Source: Brucella rhizosphaerae (GTDB lineage Bacteria; Pseudomonadota; Alphaproteobacteria; Rhizobiales; Rhizobiaceae). Taken from it: a stretch of DNA of 64,000 nucleotides. The stretch lies in the NCBI RefSeq assembly GCF_002252475.1, contig NZ_NNRK01000025.1, positions 62,001 to 126,000 of the forward strand. The letters run 5' to 3'. The first letter of the stretch is position 1, and each line of letters starts with the position of its first letter. Shown piece by piece: positions 45,654 through 54,724 of this stretch. Below the pieces are notes generated by a model that worked only from the letters and a program-made list of their open reading frames with translations, had not been told where the DNA came from and searched no databases. The position numbers and the translations under genes were made by a program.

Positions 45654-46979
45654 TTATCGCCCCATGTACCAGTTAGGCAGCCACATCGCGATTTGCGGAA
45701 AGATCATCAGAATGATGATGGTCAGCACCATGAGGAGGAAGAACGGCACGATTGATCTATAGATATCTATCAGCGTGACCTCTTTTGGCGCTAACGCTCG
45801 CATCATGAAGAGATTGTACCCGAAGGGCGGTGTAATGTACGCGATCTGGCAGGTGATGGTGTAGAGAATGCCAAACCAAATGGCATTGAAGCCGAGGCTT
45901 TTCACCAGTGGAATATAGAGCGGCGCTACAATCACCAGCATGGCGGTGTCATCAAGGAACATACCCAATATGATGAAGGAAAAAAGCATCAGGATCAGGA
46001 TTGTCCAGGGTGACAAATCAAAAGTGCCAAGCAGGAGCCGCTCGATTGCTTTTACCGCCCCAAGGCCATCATAGACTGACGAAAAGCAAAGCGCCGCCAG
46101 AATGATCCAGAGGAACATGCACGTAATCGTCAACGTGTTGCGGGTGGTGGTTTCCAAAACAACTTTTGTCAGGCGTTTGGTGAACAACGCAGCCAGAGTT
46201 GCAAGCAGTGCTCCGATAGCCGAGCTTTCGATGAGGCTTGTGACGCCTGTCAGAAACAACCCCATCATGGTGCCAAAGATGATGAGCGGTAGCAGCCCAA
46301 CCTGCAGCGAGGAGATACGCTCGCCCCATGTGATGCGTTCCAGCTCTTCCTTGGGCAAGGTGGGACCCAGTTCCGGACTGATGCGGCAGCGTACATAAAT
46401 ATAGATTGAAAAGAGTGCAGCCATCAGCAGACCGGGGCCTATACCCGCCAGCCAGAGCTGCAACACCGGCTGCCGTGCGATCATGGCGTAAAGCACCAGC
46501 ACTACGCTTGGCGGAATCAGAATACCGAGCGAACTGCCCGCCTGAATGACACCTGTCACCATGACCTTGTTATAGCCGCGCTTGAGAAGTTCAGGCAGCG
46601 CGACCGTTGCCCCGATGGCCATGCCTGCGACGCTCAATCCGTTCATGCAGGAAATAATGACCATCAGGCCAATGGTTCCCAAAGCCAGTCCACCCCGAAT
46701 GCCGCCAAACCAAACGTGAAACATGCGATAGAGATTGCTGGCGATGCCGGATTCCGACAACATGTAGCCCATGAAAACAAAGAACGGCACAGTTATCAGT
46801 GGATACCAGTTCAACACCGCAAAGGTGGCGTTGTAGGGCATCTCGAACGAGCCTTTGCCCCAGAGCAGAAGTGCGGCGATGGTGCCCACAAACCCGATCA
46901 CACCGAAGACGCGCTGACCCGTCATCAGCAGCACCATCATCGTGGCGAACATAAAGAGTGTGATGAATTCGGAGCTCAT
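45654..46979 (-). CDS. TRAP transporter large permease (DctM type)
   Basis: 441 residues and about 12 membrane segments. Family text: MVLLMTGQRVFGVIGFVGTI, MNGLSVAGMAIGATVALPEL, IPPSVVLVLYAMIARQPV and ITPPFGYNLFMMRAL. It overlaps dctQ by 4 nt. A sodium- or proton-driven importer with the small permease and the binding protein encoded downstream. Confidence 0.88.
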   Translation of the reverse strand: MSSEFITLFMFATMMVLLMTGQRVFGVIGFVGTIAALLLWGKGSFEMPYNATFAVLNWYPLITVPFFVFMGYMLSESGIASNLYRMFHVWFGGIRGGLALGTIGLMVIISCMNGLSVAGMAIGATVALPELLKRGYNKVMVTGVIQAGSSLGILIPPSVVLVLYAMIARQPVLQLWLAGIGPGLLMAALFSIYIYVRCRISPELGPTLPKEELERITWGERISSLQVGLLPLIIFGTMMGLFLTGVTSLIESSAIGALLATLAALFTKRLTKVVLETTTRNTLTITCMFLWIILAALCFSSVYDGLGAVKAIERLLLGTFDLSPWTILILMLFSFIILGMFLDDTAMLVIVAPLYIPLVKSLGFNAIWFGILYTITCQIAYITPPFGYNLFMMRALAPKEVTLIDIYRSIVPFFLLMVLTIIILMIFPQIAMWLPNWYMGR

Positions 46980-47527
46980 ATGTGGTGGCCTTCCTCAATC
47001 GCAGGACCCGCAATGGTGTCGATTGGCTTCCCTCGCCAAGAGGCCCAGTCCTTGAAGAAATTCGAGACGCATTGAAGAAGCAGAAGGAAGATGCCTACGG
47101 TCATGATGAGCTTGATCGGCCACAGAACCGGTGCCCATGCCGTATAATTCTTCTGGCTATAGACGATGGCGTAGTTGGTGGATGAAATGCCGCCCATCAC
47201 CATCACGCACAGATAGAAGATGATGAACAGGATGGTGATCATATCGGTGATCGCCTTCCTGCGCGGGCTGAGGCGATCAAAGAACAAATCCATACGTACA
47301 TGCGCGCCCTGTTGCATCGCGTAAGCGCCGCCGAGCAGATAATAGGCTGAAAGAAGGAACTGGGACATTTCCAGCACCCAGTTTACCGGCACACCCAAAA
47401 CGACGCGTGAAAAGGTTGAATAAAGAAGACAGGCGCCAAGTACGAAAAACAGATACATGGCAAAGCGCCCGACATAGTAATTCAGCGCATCAACATATTT
47501 GACGAATAGTCTGATCGGCTTCGGCAT
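46976..47527 (-). CDS. TRAP transporter small permease (DctQ type)
   Basis: 183 residues with four hydrophobic segments. GVPVNWVLEMSQFLLSAYYL and GAHVRMDLFFDRLSPRRKAI are typical DctQ stretches. It pairs with the DctM protein whose gene it overlaps, and follows the amidohydrolase gene by 11 bp. Confidence 0.86.
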   Translation of the reverse strand: MPKPIRLFVKYVDALNYYVGRFAMYLFFVLGACLLYSTFSRVVLGVPVNWVLEMSQFLLSAYYLLGGAYAMQQGAHVRMDLFFDRLSPRRKAITDMITILFIIFYLCVMVMGGISSTNYAIVYSQKNYTAWAPVLWPIKLIMTVGIFLLLLQCVSNFFKDWASWRGKPIDTIAGPAIEEGHHI

Positions 47528-47538
47528 TTCCCGCTCCT

Positions 47539-48351
47539 TCAGGCCTTCGGTCTGGTTCGTTGAAGTTGAGGGTCCAGCGTTTTCGCAATATCCGTAAAGA
47601 TTGTTGCAAGGCGTGCTGCCCAGGCGTGTTGTGTGTCTTTGCTTGCGATTTCGTTGTTGCGCAGCTCAATCATCGCGCAAGGCATGTTGCGTGGCCGCGC
47701 ATGACGCTCCAGTGTGTAATAGACCTGGTCAGCAGGTGAATACGGCTCGTTCACTCCGACATCGAGGGTCGCGTCCTGCTTCAACGCAGCGATCAGCGGT
47801 ACTGCAATCCGGTCGTCCTGATCGTGAATAATGCCAATCTGCCATGGACGTGAAACACCGCGATAAACCGGGGTAAACGAGTGGATCGTAACGACCCATG
47901 ATGCCTGACCGCGTGTTGCGCGGGCATTGATGACTTCTTCGATGCGGCGGTGAAACGGCCTGTGCGAGAGATCGATCCGCGCAGTTCTTGCCATAGAGCC
48001 GAGCGCATGATTGCCGGGAACGATGGTGGTCTCGCTGATTTCAGGAATAAGATCTCGCGCATCAAGCGGGCGGTTGCAATCGATAAGCAGCCGTGAAAGT
48101 CCGGCCTCAACGAGAGGTGCATCCAGTGCCGTACTCAAATGCCGTGCGACTTCAACAGCGCCGGGATCCCATGCGATATGCGCGTTGAGTGCGTCTGTGT
48201 CGAGCCCAAGCCCGTCAAAGCTGTCCGGTATGAAATTAGATGCGTGCTCGCAAACGAAGAGATAGGGGCTTTCTCCCTCCTCATTCGTGACAAAATACGG
48301 CTCAAAAGACATAGCTCCAGTAGCCGCGCGATTATCTCGCTCGTCCGTCAT
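47539..48351 (-). CDS. N-formylglutamate amidohydrolase-family protein
   Basis: 270 residues. Metal-ligand regions of the family are kept: FVCEHASNFIPDSF, HIAWDPGAVEVARHLS, LSRLLIDCNRPLDA and VTIHSFTPVYRG. HutG-type members release formate from N-formylglutamate. No histidine-degradation genes are nearby, so here it may hydrolyse a different glutamyl or acyl amide. It is the first gene of the TRAP/ligase operon and is divergent from an RpiR regulator. Confidence 0.85.
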   Translation of the reverse strand: MTDERDNRAATGAMSFEPYFVTNEEGESPYLFVCEHASNFIPDSFDGLGLDTDALNAHIAWDPGAVEVARHLSTALDAPLVEAGLSRLLIDCNRPLDARDLIPEISETTIVPGNHALGSMARTARIDLSHRPFHRRIEEVINARATRGQASWVVTIHSFTPVYRGVSRPWQIGIIHDQDDRIAVPLIAALKQDATLDVGVNEPYSPADQVYYTLERHARPRNMPCAMIELRNNEIASKDTQHAWAARLATIFTDIAKTLDPQLQRTRPKA

Positions 48352-48370
48352 TCTGCTTGTTCCCCGCGCT

Positions 48371-48384
48371 GTAACTTATGTTAC
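48371..48384. promoter_or_regulatory. GTAAC-TTAT-GTTAC palindrome between the amidohydrolase and RpiR genes
   Basis: GTAAC (48371-48375) and GTTAC (48380-48384) form an inverted repeat with a 4 nt spacer, in the 128 bp between divergent genes. It is a candidate operator for the RpiR-type regulator or for another dimeric repressor. No second copy was found in the window. Confidence 0.45.
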
Positions 48385-48479
48385 GTTTTTTACATTTATG
48401 CGCTATTGCGGATTATTTGATACGCCGTATGATAATTTGTCAAACACAATTTTGCCCAAATTTGAAAAGAGCTGCCAGA

Positions 48480-49322
48480 ATGGAAAATGCCGCAATGACA
48501 AGCACGAGCATCGCGGAACTGATCAACGAGCGTATTGATACGATGCCTGCCGGTGAACGCAGTGCAGCGCAGACGTTGATCGCCAATTATCCTATGCTGG
48601 GGCTTAAAACCGTCGCTGAGTTTTCTGCCCATGCGGGTGTCAGCTCCCCCACGATCCTGCGGTTCGTCAATCGTATTGGTTTTCAGAATTACCCTGATTT
48701 TCAGGCCAGATTACAGGATGAACTTGCAGCGCAGCTTCAGTCACCGCACCACCGCAACGAGCATCCTGAAAAGGGCAGGGATGCTGCATATCCGGCAGTG
48801 GAACATACGCTGGAGAATATCCGCGAGACCTTCCGTCATCTGGGCGAGAAGCAATTGCGACAGGTGGTTTCGGCACTGAGCAATTCCAGGGGAAATGTGT
48901 ATCTGATCGGCGGACGTTTTACCGATCCGATTGCACAATATATGGCGGCACATATGTCGATCATTCGCCCGCACGTGTTTCATCTGGGCGGACAGGAAAG
49001 TGTGTGGCGAGATCGCTTGCTGGATATGGGCAAAAGGGATGTTCTGGTCGTCTTCGATATCCGTCGTTATCAGGATAGTCTGCTGAAGCTGGCTGAAAAA
49101 GCGAGAGGTCGAGGTGTCGAAGTTGTCCTGATCACCGATCAGTGGCTTTCACCCATCGCACGTGTCGCACGTCATGTGTTGGCGGGGCGCATAACCGTGC
49201 CTTCTGCATGGGACTCATCGGCTGCGCTTTTCGTGCTGGCTGAAACCATTATCCGTGAAATGACGCGGGCTTTGGAGCAGGATAGTGCCGCGCGTATCGC
49301 AGAACTCGAAGCGCTCCGATAG
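48480..49322 (+). CDS. RpiR/MurR-family regulator
   Basis: 280 residues from the ATG at 48480; the frame runs to 48378 but the added residues are unlike the family, and an ATG at 48495 is possible. The N-terminal helix-turn-helix (LKTVAEFSAHAGVSSPTILR, then FVNRIGFQNYPDFQ) is followed by a SIS sugar-isomerase domain (NVYLIGGRFTDPIAQYMA, DVLVVFDIRRYQDSLLKLA). It is divergent from the amidohydrolase-TRAP operon and probably controls it. Confidence 0.86.
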   Translation: MENAAMTSTSIAELINERIDTMPAGERSAAQTLIANYPMLGLKTVAEFSAHAGVSSPTILRFVNRIGFQNYPDFQARLQDELAAQLQSPHHRNEHPEKGRDAAYPAVEHTLENIRETFRHLGEKQLRQVVSALSNSRGNVYLIGGRFTDPIAQYMAAHMSIIRPHVFHLGGQESVWRDRLLDMGKRDVLVVFDIRRYQDSLLKLAEKARGRGVEVVLITDQWLSPIARVARHVLAGRITVPSAWDSSAALFVLAETIIREMTRALEQDSAARIAELEALR

Positions 49323-49683
49323 ATTTCTTTGCATTGAAAATCCATGGCGGGGGCTGGTCGCACCCTTATAATCGCTTGTTTCAGCGACGTGCGGCGCGGT
49401 GCAATAAATTATTGATAATATTATAAATTATCCCGGCGTCCGCGATTGAGGAAGCTGGTTTTTTGATATTCGTCATTCATTAATAGTACCGACAAAGACA
49501 AGCTGGAGACAGTTTGGTCCGGCGCAAAAGCGTCGAAAAGAAGCTTGACTCAACTTATGACATAAGTCATATGACAGATGCTGTGTCAGCCTGATGAGGA
49601 TCAGGGCAGAATAAAAGGCACTGCGGGAGGAAATGTCGAAGTACCATGGGACGGTGCTTGGGCAGAAAAAGCTGGAGGAAATC
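49323..49683 (+). promoter_or_regulatory. Promoter region of the polar-amino-acid-type ABC operon with a GntR palindrome
   Basis: TATGACATAAGTCATA at 49556-49571 is a near-perfect palindrome (ATGAC-ATAA-GTCAT). It overlaps a possible promoter, TTGACT at 49545-49550 with CATATG 17 bp on. A perfect version of the same palindrome lies at 54661-54676 before the GntR gene of this operon. The rest of the 360 bp shows no gene; a second GGGAGGAA-ATG at 49624-49635 is in frame with the binding protein but would add 17 unlikely residues. Confidence 0.6.
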
Positions 49684-50496
49684 ATGATCTCGAAATTGTT
49701 GAAGCGTTTTGCGCTTGCTGCAACTTTCGCTTCTGCCTTGTGCGCTGGTGCATCATCAGTCATGGCGCAATCTTTGTCTGACATTACAGGAAAAGGAACT
49801 GTCACAGTTGGCGTGCTGACAGGCATTCCCCCTTACGACACGGTTGATGCAAGCGGCAAAACCGACGGATTTCTCGTCGAAGTCGCACGTGATGCCGCAA
49901 AGGCGCTTGGTGTTAATCTGGAAGTCGTGCCGGTAAACAATGCTTCGCGCTCCGCAGCGCTTGAGTCCGGCCGTGTAGACTTTCTGATTGCGCAGATGAC
50001 AGCAACCCCAGAACGCGCCAAAACCTTTCTGATGACCAACCCTTATGGCGCGTATGAAATGCGCTTCATTGCTGCAAAAGACCTCAAGGTTGAATCTTTG
50101 CAGGACCTTGCGGGCAAGCGTATCTCGGTGCCGAAGGGCAGCACGCAGGATGTTGCGGTAAGCGGCTATGGTATTGAAGGGCTTGAAGTTGTCCGTTTCG
50201 ATGACGATGCGCTTGCAATGCAGGCTCTGATTTCGGGACAGGTGGATGCCACTGCAGCCGTTGCAACGGTTGCTGAAGACATCATCAAAAAACGGAGCCT
50301 TACCAATCTTGAAATCAAGAAGGATGTGCCGATCTTTACGCTCTATTGGTCTATGGCCACGCGCAAAGACGCATTTGAGCTGCATCAGTGGCTGAATAAC
50401 TTCATCTACTACGAAGAAGTGACCGGCCGTTTGAATGAACTCCATCAAAAATGGATTGGCGGTCCTATTCCGGGTGGAAAACTCCCGACCTTCTAA
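49684..50496 (+). CDS. ABC transporter periplasmic binding protein, polar amino acid/opine class
   Basis: 270 residues from the ATG at 49684, preceded by GGAGGAAATC. The signal peptide (MISKLLKRFALAATFASALC...SVMA, ~28 residues) is clear. The body is a HisJ/GlnH-type fold: VGVLTGIPPYDTVDASGKTD, GFLVEVARDAAKALGVNLEV, DFLIAQMTATPERAKTF and LAGKRISVPKGSTQDVAV. This class usually binds amino acids, but the operon holds sugar enzymes, so a sugar acid or amine-sugar conjugate may be the ligand. Confidence 0.86.
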   Translation: MISKLLKRFALAATFASALCAGASSVMAQSLSDITGKGTVTVGVLTGIPPYDTVDASGKTDGFLVEVARDAAKALGVNLEVVPVNNASRSAALESGRVDFLIAQMTATPERAKTFLMTNPYGAYEMRFIAAKDLKVESLQDLAGKRISVPKGSTQDVAVSGYGIEGLEVVRFDDDALAMQALISGQVDATAAVATVAEDIIKKRSLTNLEIKKDVPIFTLYWSMATRKDAFELHQWLNNFIYYEEVTGRLNELHQKWIGGPIPGGKLPTF

Positions 50497-50606
50497 GTCT
50501 TTTCTGTCTGATCGGCGTCGCATGCCGAAATGTATGCGGCCGCCCGTTCTTCATGCCTGGTTCTTTGAGCGACGTTTGGTTCGACCAAAGAATATGCATA
50601 AAAGTT

Positions 50607-50710
50607 AAAGCATTTCCGGCAAAGGTGCGAAGCGGTTTTCGCATAGGATAATGCGCAAAAACAAGCAGTTACGGCGGTTCCAGCGATTCAGTTCTGACTG
50701 AATCCGCAGT
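50607..50710 (+). repeat. Intergenic palindromic repeat (Bru-RS/RIME-like)
   Basis: AAAGCATTTCCGGCAAAGGT, GCATAGGATAATGCGCAAAA and ACAAGCAGTTACGGCGG agree with the copies at 27548, 38694 and 41496. It lies in the 276 bp between the binding protein and first permease genes and may uncouple their expression. Nothing else is visible in that gap. Confidence 0.78.
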
Positions 50711-50772
50711 AAAGTGTTACGGCGTCTCGTCATCTTTTTTAGCGCCGCTGTTAACTCTGAAAGATCAACACA

Positions 50773-51492
50773 ATGGCCTATGTGATGGACTTCGCTCCGG
50801 TCTTAGCCCGAGCTCCTGAGCTCGTAACCGGAGCAATCAACACGATAATTCTGTCTTCGCAGGCTATCGCTATCGGCCTGACAATCGGGCTTGCTGTGGC
50901 TCTGCTACGGTTCAATGGTCCGCGTTGGGGCAGGAATATCGGCGCGGTCTATGTCGAAGCATTTCGCAATACGCCGCTCTTGGTGCAACTCTTCCTGATT
51001 TATTTCGGCTTGCCCTATACCGGGATTAAGCTCGACGCCAATCAGGCTGCGATATTTGCCGTGTCGCTTAATCTTGGGGCCTATTCAGCTGAGATTTTTC
51101 GCGCTGGTCTGGTTGCCATTCCCAAGACGCAGATCCAGGCCGGACTGGCACTTGGTTTGTCGCAGCTTCAGGTCATGCGCTACGTGGTTCTGGTTCCGGC
51201 CTTGCAGATCGTCTATCCGGCGCTGACCGGGCAGCTGACGCTGACGTTGCTGGGCACTTCGATTGTGTCTGCTGTTTCGGCGAAGGAACTGACTATGGCG
51301 GCTGGGACCATCGAGTCTCAGACCTTCAGAAGTCTTGAAACCTTTCTGATCGTGGCTGCCATCTATATCTGCATCACCTTCTTTTTCCGCTTCATCTACA
51401 TGCTGTTTGGCCTTTGGCTGTTCCGCCGCCGTGTGGATGTCAGCAATGAAACGGCTGCATTGATGCTCGACGTACAGGAGCAAAAGCCATGA
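50773..51492 (+). CDS. Polar amino acid-type ABC permease 1
   Basis: 239 residues with about five membrane segments. The permease signature is in VEAFRNTPLLVQLFLIYFGL and the EAA-type loop in GLVAIPKTQIQAGLALGLSQ. It overlaps the second permease gene by 4 nt (ATGA), so the two should form a heterodimer in the HisQ/HisM manner. Confidence 0.87.
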   Translation: MAYVMDFAPVLARAPELVTGAINTIILSSQAIAIGLTIGLAVALLRFNGPRWGRNIGAVYVEAFRNTPLLVQLFLIYFGLPYTGIKLDANQAAIFAVSLNLGAYSAEIFRAGLVAIPKTQIQAGLALGLSQLQVMRYVVLVPALQIVYPALTGQLTLTLLGTSIVSAVSAKELTMAAGTIESQTFRSLETFLIVAAIYICITFFFRFIYMLFGLWLFRRRVDVSNETAALMLDVQEQKP

Positions 51493-52145
51493 TCCAGTCA
51501 TTCGGATGGACAAGCATACAATTCCTTATCCAGGGCCTTTGGTGGACGGTCGGTCTTTCGCTTATAACCTTTGTCTGTGGTGGTTTTCTCGGGTTGCTCT
51601 TTGCACTGGGTCGCTCGCTGGGACCTAAATGGCTGCGCTGGATCATCATGGGCTATATCCAGCTCGTGCAGGCAACGCCGCTTCTGATCCTGTTGTTTCT
51701 GTCGTTCTACGGTTTGAGCTTTCTTGGGTTCTACTTCCCACCATTGGCTGCGGCCGCGATATCGCTCACGATTTATACGACTGCCTTTCTGGCGGATATC
51801 TGGCGCGGTTGTATTGAATCCATTCCGCGTGCCCAGTGGGAGGCCTCGGATTCACTCGCGCTCAGCGGGCCACAAACACTGCGTTATGTGATCTTGCCGC
51901 AAGCTTTCCGGATCGCACTCGGGCCAACAGTCGGCTTCATGGTGCAGGTGATCAAGAATACCTCGGTGACCGCCCTGATCGGCTTTGTCGAACTCACCCG
52001 TGCCGGACAGCTTCTCAACAATATGACCTTCCAGCCTTTCCACGTCTTCCTGACGGTTGCGGTGATGTATTTCGCCCTTTGCTACCCGTTGTCGTGGTGG
52101 AGCGAGAAATTAAAGGAGCAGAAGAATGCCAGCGCTGCGCATTGA
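51489..52145 (+). CDS. Polar amino acid-type ABC permease 2
   Basis: 218 residues. QLVQATPLLILLFLSFYGLS and the EAA loop RGCIESIPRAQWEASDSLAL mark a HisM-type permease. It overlaps the first permease by 4 nt and the ATPase by 20 nt. Confidence 0.87.
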   Translation: MIQSFGWTSIQFLIQGLWWTVGLSLITFVCGGFLGLLFALGRSLGPKWLRWIIMGYIQLVQATPLLILLFLSFYGLSFLGFYFPPLAAAAISLTIYTTAFLADIWRGCIESIPRAQWEASDSLALSGPQTLRYVILPQAFRIALGPTVGFMVQVIKNTSVTALIGFVELTRAGQLLNNMTFQPFHVFLTVAVMYFALCYPLSWWSEKLKEQKNASAAH

Positions 52146-52857
52146 TAACCTGCAAAAATCTTTCGGCTCTCTTCCCGTTCTCAAAGGGGTGAATCTTTCG
52201 GTTGAACCCGGCGAAACAGTCGCGGTGATCGGTCGGTCCGGTTCGGGCAAGAGCACGATGCTTCGCTGCATCAATGGGCTTGAGTTATTTAACGCCGGAT
52301 CGATTGAGGTGGTTGGACACAAGCTGGATGGCACCAACAAACGCTTGCGTGATTTGCGCAAGGAAGTGGGCATGGTGTTCCAGAGCTATAATCTGTTTCC
52401 GCATCTGACGGTTGCTGAAAATATCAAGCTAGCGCCACGCATCGTCAAAAACGTGCCTAAGGCGGAGCAGGATTCACTCGTCAACGAGGTGTTATCCAAA
52501 GTCGGCTTGCTTGAAAAGAAAAATGCCTATCCGGATTCCCTATCCGGCGGGCAACAGCAGCGCGCAGCGATTGCACGTTCGCTGGCGATGAAGCCCAAAG
52601 TCATGCTGTTTGATGAAGTAACGTCAGCACTCGATCCGGAGCTGACCGGCGAGGTTTTGAAGACTATCGCCGAACTCGCCAAAACCGGCATGACCATGCT
52701 TCTGGTCACGCATGAGATGGGCTTTGCACGCCGTGTCGCGACCCATACCGTCTTCATGCATGAGGGCAAAGTCTGGGAGGCTGGCCTGTCCGAAGAGCTA
52801 TTCGCAAATCCTAAAACGCCGGAGTTGCAGGCTTTCATCGCCTCCGACGTGAAGTGA
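52126..52857 (+). CDS. Polar amino acid-type ABC transporter ATPase
   Basis: 243 residues, single ATPase domain of the GlnQ/HisP class. Walker A GRSGSGKS is at residues 37-44, the Q-loop in VFQSYNLFPHLTV, signature LSGGQQQRAAIARSL and Walker B VMLFDEVTSALDPE. It powers the two permeases encoded just upstream. The 20 nt overlap with permease 2 suggests coupled translation. Confidence 0.88.
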   Translation: MPALRIDNLQKSFGSLPVLKGVNLSVEPGETVAVIGRSGSGKSTMLRCINGLELFNAGSIEVVGHKLDGTNKRLRDLRKEVGMVFQSYNLFPHLTVAENIKLAPRIVKNVPKAEQDSLVNEVLSKVGLLEKKNAYPDSLSGGQQQRAAIARSLAMKPKVMLFDEVTSALDPELTGEVLKTIAELAKTGMTMLLVTHEMGFARRVATHTVFMHEGKVWEAGLSEELFANPKTPELQAFIASDVK

Positions 52858-52930
52858 TCCAAAACCGGTTTTCATTTTTGGGAGACATTCCCTTAGTTCC
52901 CCACATAACAAATTACTCAAGGAGAGAGCA

Positions 52931-53737
52931 GTGCCTGTAGTTGAAAATCTGAAACTGGCCGAAAAGCTGCGCAACGGCGAAGCGACATTCGGCACGACAT
53001 TCTACACCGGTTCGACGACAGCAATCGAAGTTGCTGGCAACTGGGGTCTGGATTTCGCATTCATTGATGCCGAACATACGCCGGTCAATGTCGATACGCA
53101 CATGGAAAAGCTGGTGATGGCAGCACTTCTGTCGGGCATCGCGCCGTTGGTCCGTGTTCGCGGCACCAATGAATGGGATATCCGCAAGTCGCTTGAAATC
53201 GGCGCAACCGGCGTTATCGTGCCACAGGTTAATACGGCTGAGCAGGCCCGCGCTATCGTGCGCGCCGCAAAATTCCCGCCTTATGGTCGTCGTGGTGGTG
53301 ATGCGTCCTGCCGTGCCGCAGGCTTTGCCGGACCGGGCTTTCAATGGTCGTCCTACATGGAGCGCGAGAACGCTAATAAGCTCGTAATCCCAATGGCTGA
53401 AAGCTTTGAATTCTTCGACAATATCGATGAAATTCTCGACGTCGAAGGCATCGATGTCATCAATTTCGGCCCGGCTGATTACTCAATCTCGCGCCGCATT
53501 TCCATCGACTATTCAATGTCCCATCCGGAAGTCGATGAGAAGCTGAGCGAGCTGATCGAGAAGTGCCATGCGCGCGACATCAAGGTGATGGCGCCATGCA
53601 TTCCGCCGGTTGCTGAAAGCGTGACTGCGCTCAAGAAAAAGGGCGTGGACATGATCATCATGGGCAATGACGTGATGTTCCTCAATGAAGGAAACCGTCG
53701 CGCACGCGAAGCCATCGACACATCGGCCAAGGCATAA
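52931..53737 (+). CDS. HpcH/HpaI-family aldolase
   Basis: 268 residues from a GTG at 52931, 5 nt after AAGGAGAG. The TIM-barrel class II aldolase motifs are partly altered: FAFIDAEHTPVN, GATGVIVPQV and RRGGDASCRA look normal, but the glutamate region reads MAESFEFFDNI and the late motif NFGPADYSIS. Relatives split 2-keto-3-deoxy sugar acids to pyruvate and an aldehyde. It and the SDR gene next to it suggest an acid branch in this operon. Confidence 0.83.
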   Translation: MPVVENLKLAEKLRNGEATFGTTFYTGSTTAIEVAGNWGLDFAFIDAEHTPVNVDTHMEKLVMAALLSGIAPLVRVRGTNEWDIRKSLEIGATGVIVPQVNTAEQARAIVRAAKFPPYGRRGGDASCRAAGFAGPGFQWSSYMERENANKLVIPMAESFEFFDNIDEILDVEGIDVINFGPADYSISRRISIDYSMSHPEVDEKLSELIEKCHARDIKVMAPCIPPVAESVTALKKKGVDMIIMGNDVMFLNEGNRRAREAIDTSAKA

Positions 53738-53759
53738 AATCTGCGAGGAGAACACGACA

Positions 53760-54578
53760 ATGACTGATATTTTTAGCGTGAAAGACCGTGTAGCGGTCGT
53801 AACGGGAGGTCTTGGGCAGCTGGGAACGCAGTTTTCCAAGTCGCTGGCCGAAGCTGGTGCCAAAGTGGCAATCTTCAGCCGCCGCCCGTTCACGCGTGAG
53901 CAGATTGCGGAAAAGTTCCCCGGACTTGAAGACCGCATCCGTGTCTATGAAGCAAGCGTCACCGATAAAGCTGCACTGGAAGCTGCGGCCAAACAGCTGA
54001 TCGCCGATTGGGGTGTACCGCATGTGCTCGTCAACAATGCGGGCATCGATTCAAAGCCGGATGGTTCAGCAGAGCAGAATGCACCGTTTGAGGTCTATCC
54101 GCAGAAATTCTGGGATGACATCATCGATACCAATCTTACAGGCGTTATGCTGACCAGCCAGGTTATCGGCAGTCACATGGCATCTGAAGGTCGGGGTTCG
54201 ATCATCAATGTAGGTTCGATCTATGGTCTGGTTTCACCCAATCAGGCACTATACGCCTATCGTGAAAAGCGCGACGGCGTTCCCTTTATCAAGGCGATTT
54301 CCTATGCGGCTTCCAAGTCCGGCCTCATCAATCTCACGCGCTATCTTGGCACCTATTGGGGTGAAAAGAACGTTCGTGTGAACCTGATCTCGTTCGGTGG
54401 CGTGAAGACGGCAAGCTTCGATAAGGAATTCATTGATGCATTCCTTGATCGTGTGCCAATGCGTCGTCAGGCTGAAATCAATGAGTATAACGGAATCATC
54501 CGGTTCCTGGCATCGGACGCGTCGTCTTACATGACAGGGTCGAATGTTGTGGTTGATGGCGGCTTTACCGCTTGGTAA
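53760..54578 (+). CDS. Short-chain dehydrogenase/reductase with long Ser-Tyr spacing
   Basis: 272 residues from the ATG at 53760 behind GAGGAG. The cofactor motif TGGLGQLG is near residue 20, and NNAGIDSKPDG follows. The catalytic Ser is in NVGSIYGLVSPN and the Tyr-x3-Lys in AISYAASKSGL; the segment between them (YAYREKRDGVPFIKA) is longer than in classical SDRs, as in some sugar-modifying members. The end MTGSNVVVDGGFTAW is typical. A sugar or sugar acid dehydrogenase is likely. Confidence 0.84.
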   Translation: MTDIFSVKDRVAVVTGGLGQLGTQFSKSLAEAGAKVAIFSRRPFTREQIAEKFPGLEDRIRVYEASVTDKAALEAAAKQLIADWGVPHVLVNNAGIDSKPDGSAEQNAPFEVYPQKFWDDIIDTNLTGVMLTSQVIGSHMASEGRGSIINVGSIYGLVSPNQALYAYREKRDGVPFIKAISYAASKSGLINLTRYLGTYWGEKNVRVNLISFGGVKTASFDKEFIDAFLDRVPMRRQAEINEYNGIIRFLASDASSYMTGSNVVVDGGFTAW

Positions 54579-54637
54579 TTGTTGAGGTTTTCCCTGACTG
54601 AATGGGAGCCGGATTTGCGTGCGAATATGTCGAAAAC

Positions 54638-54676
54638 TTGACATATAATGCGATTTTACATATGACATATGTCATA
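54638..54676 (+). promoter_or_regulatory. Promoter and perfect GntR-type palindrome before the GntR gene
   Basis: TATGACAT-ATGTCATA at 54661-54676 is a perfect 16 bp palindrome. TTGACA at 54638-54643 is followed after 17 bp by TATGAC, so the palindrome covers the -10 box. A near-identical palindrome lies before the ABC operon at 49556. Self-control plus control of the transport genes by the GntR protein at 54725 is the simplest reading. Confidence 0.7.
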
Positions 54677-54724
54677 ACTCTAATCTAAAAAGAAGTACCT
54701 TCTTTCGGGCTTCGGAGCTGTAAA

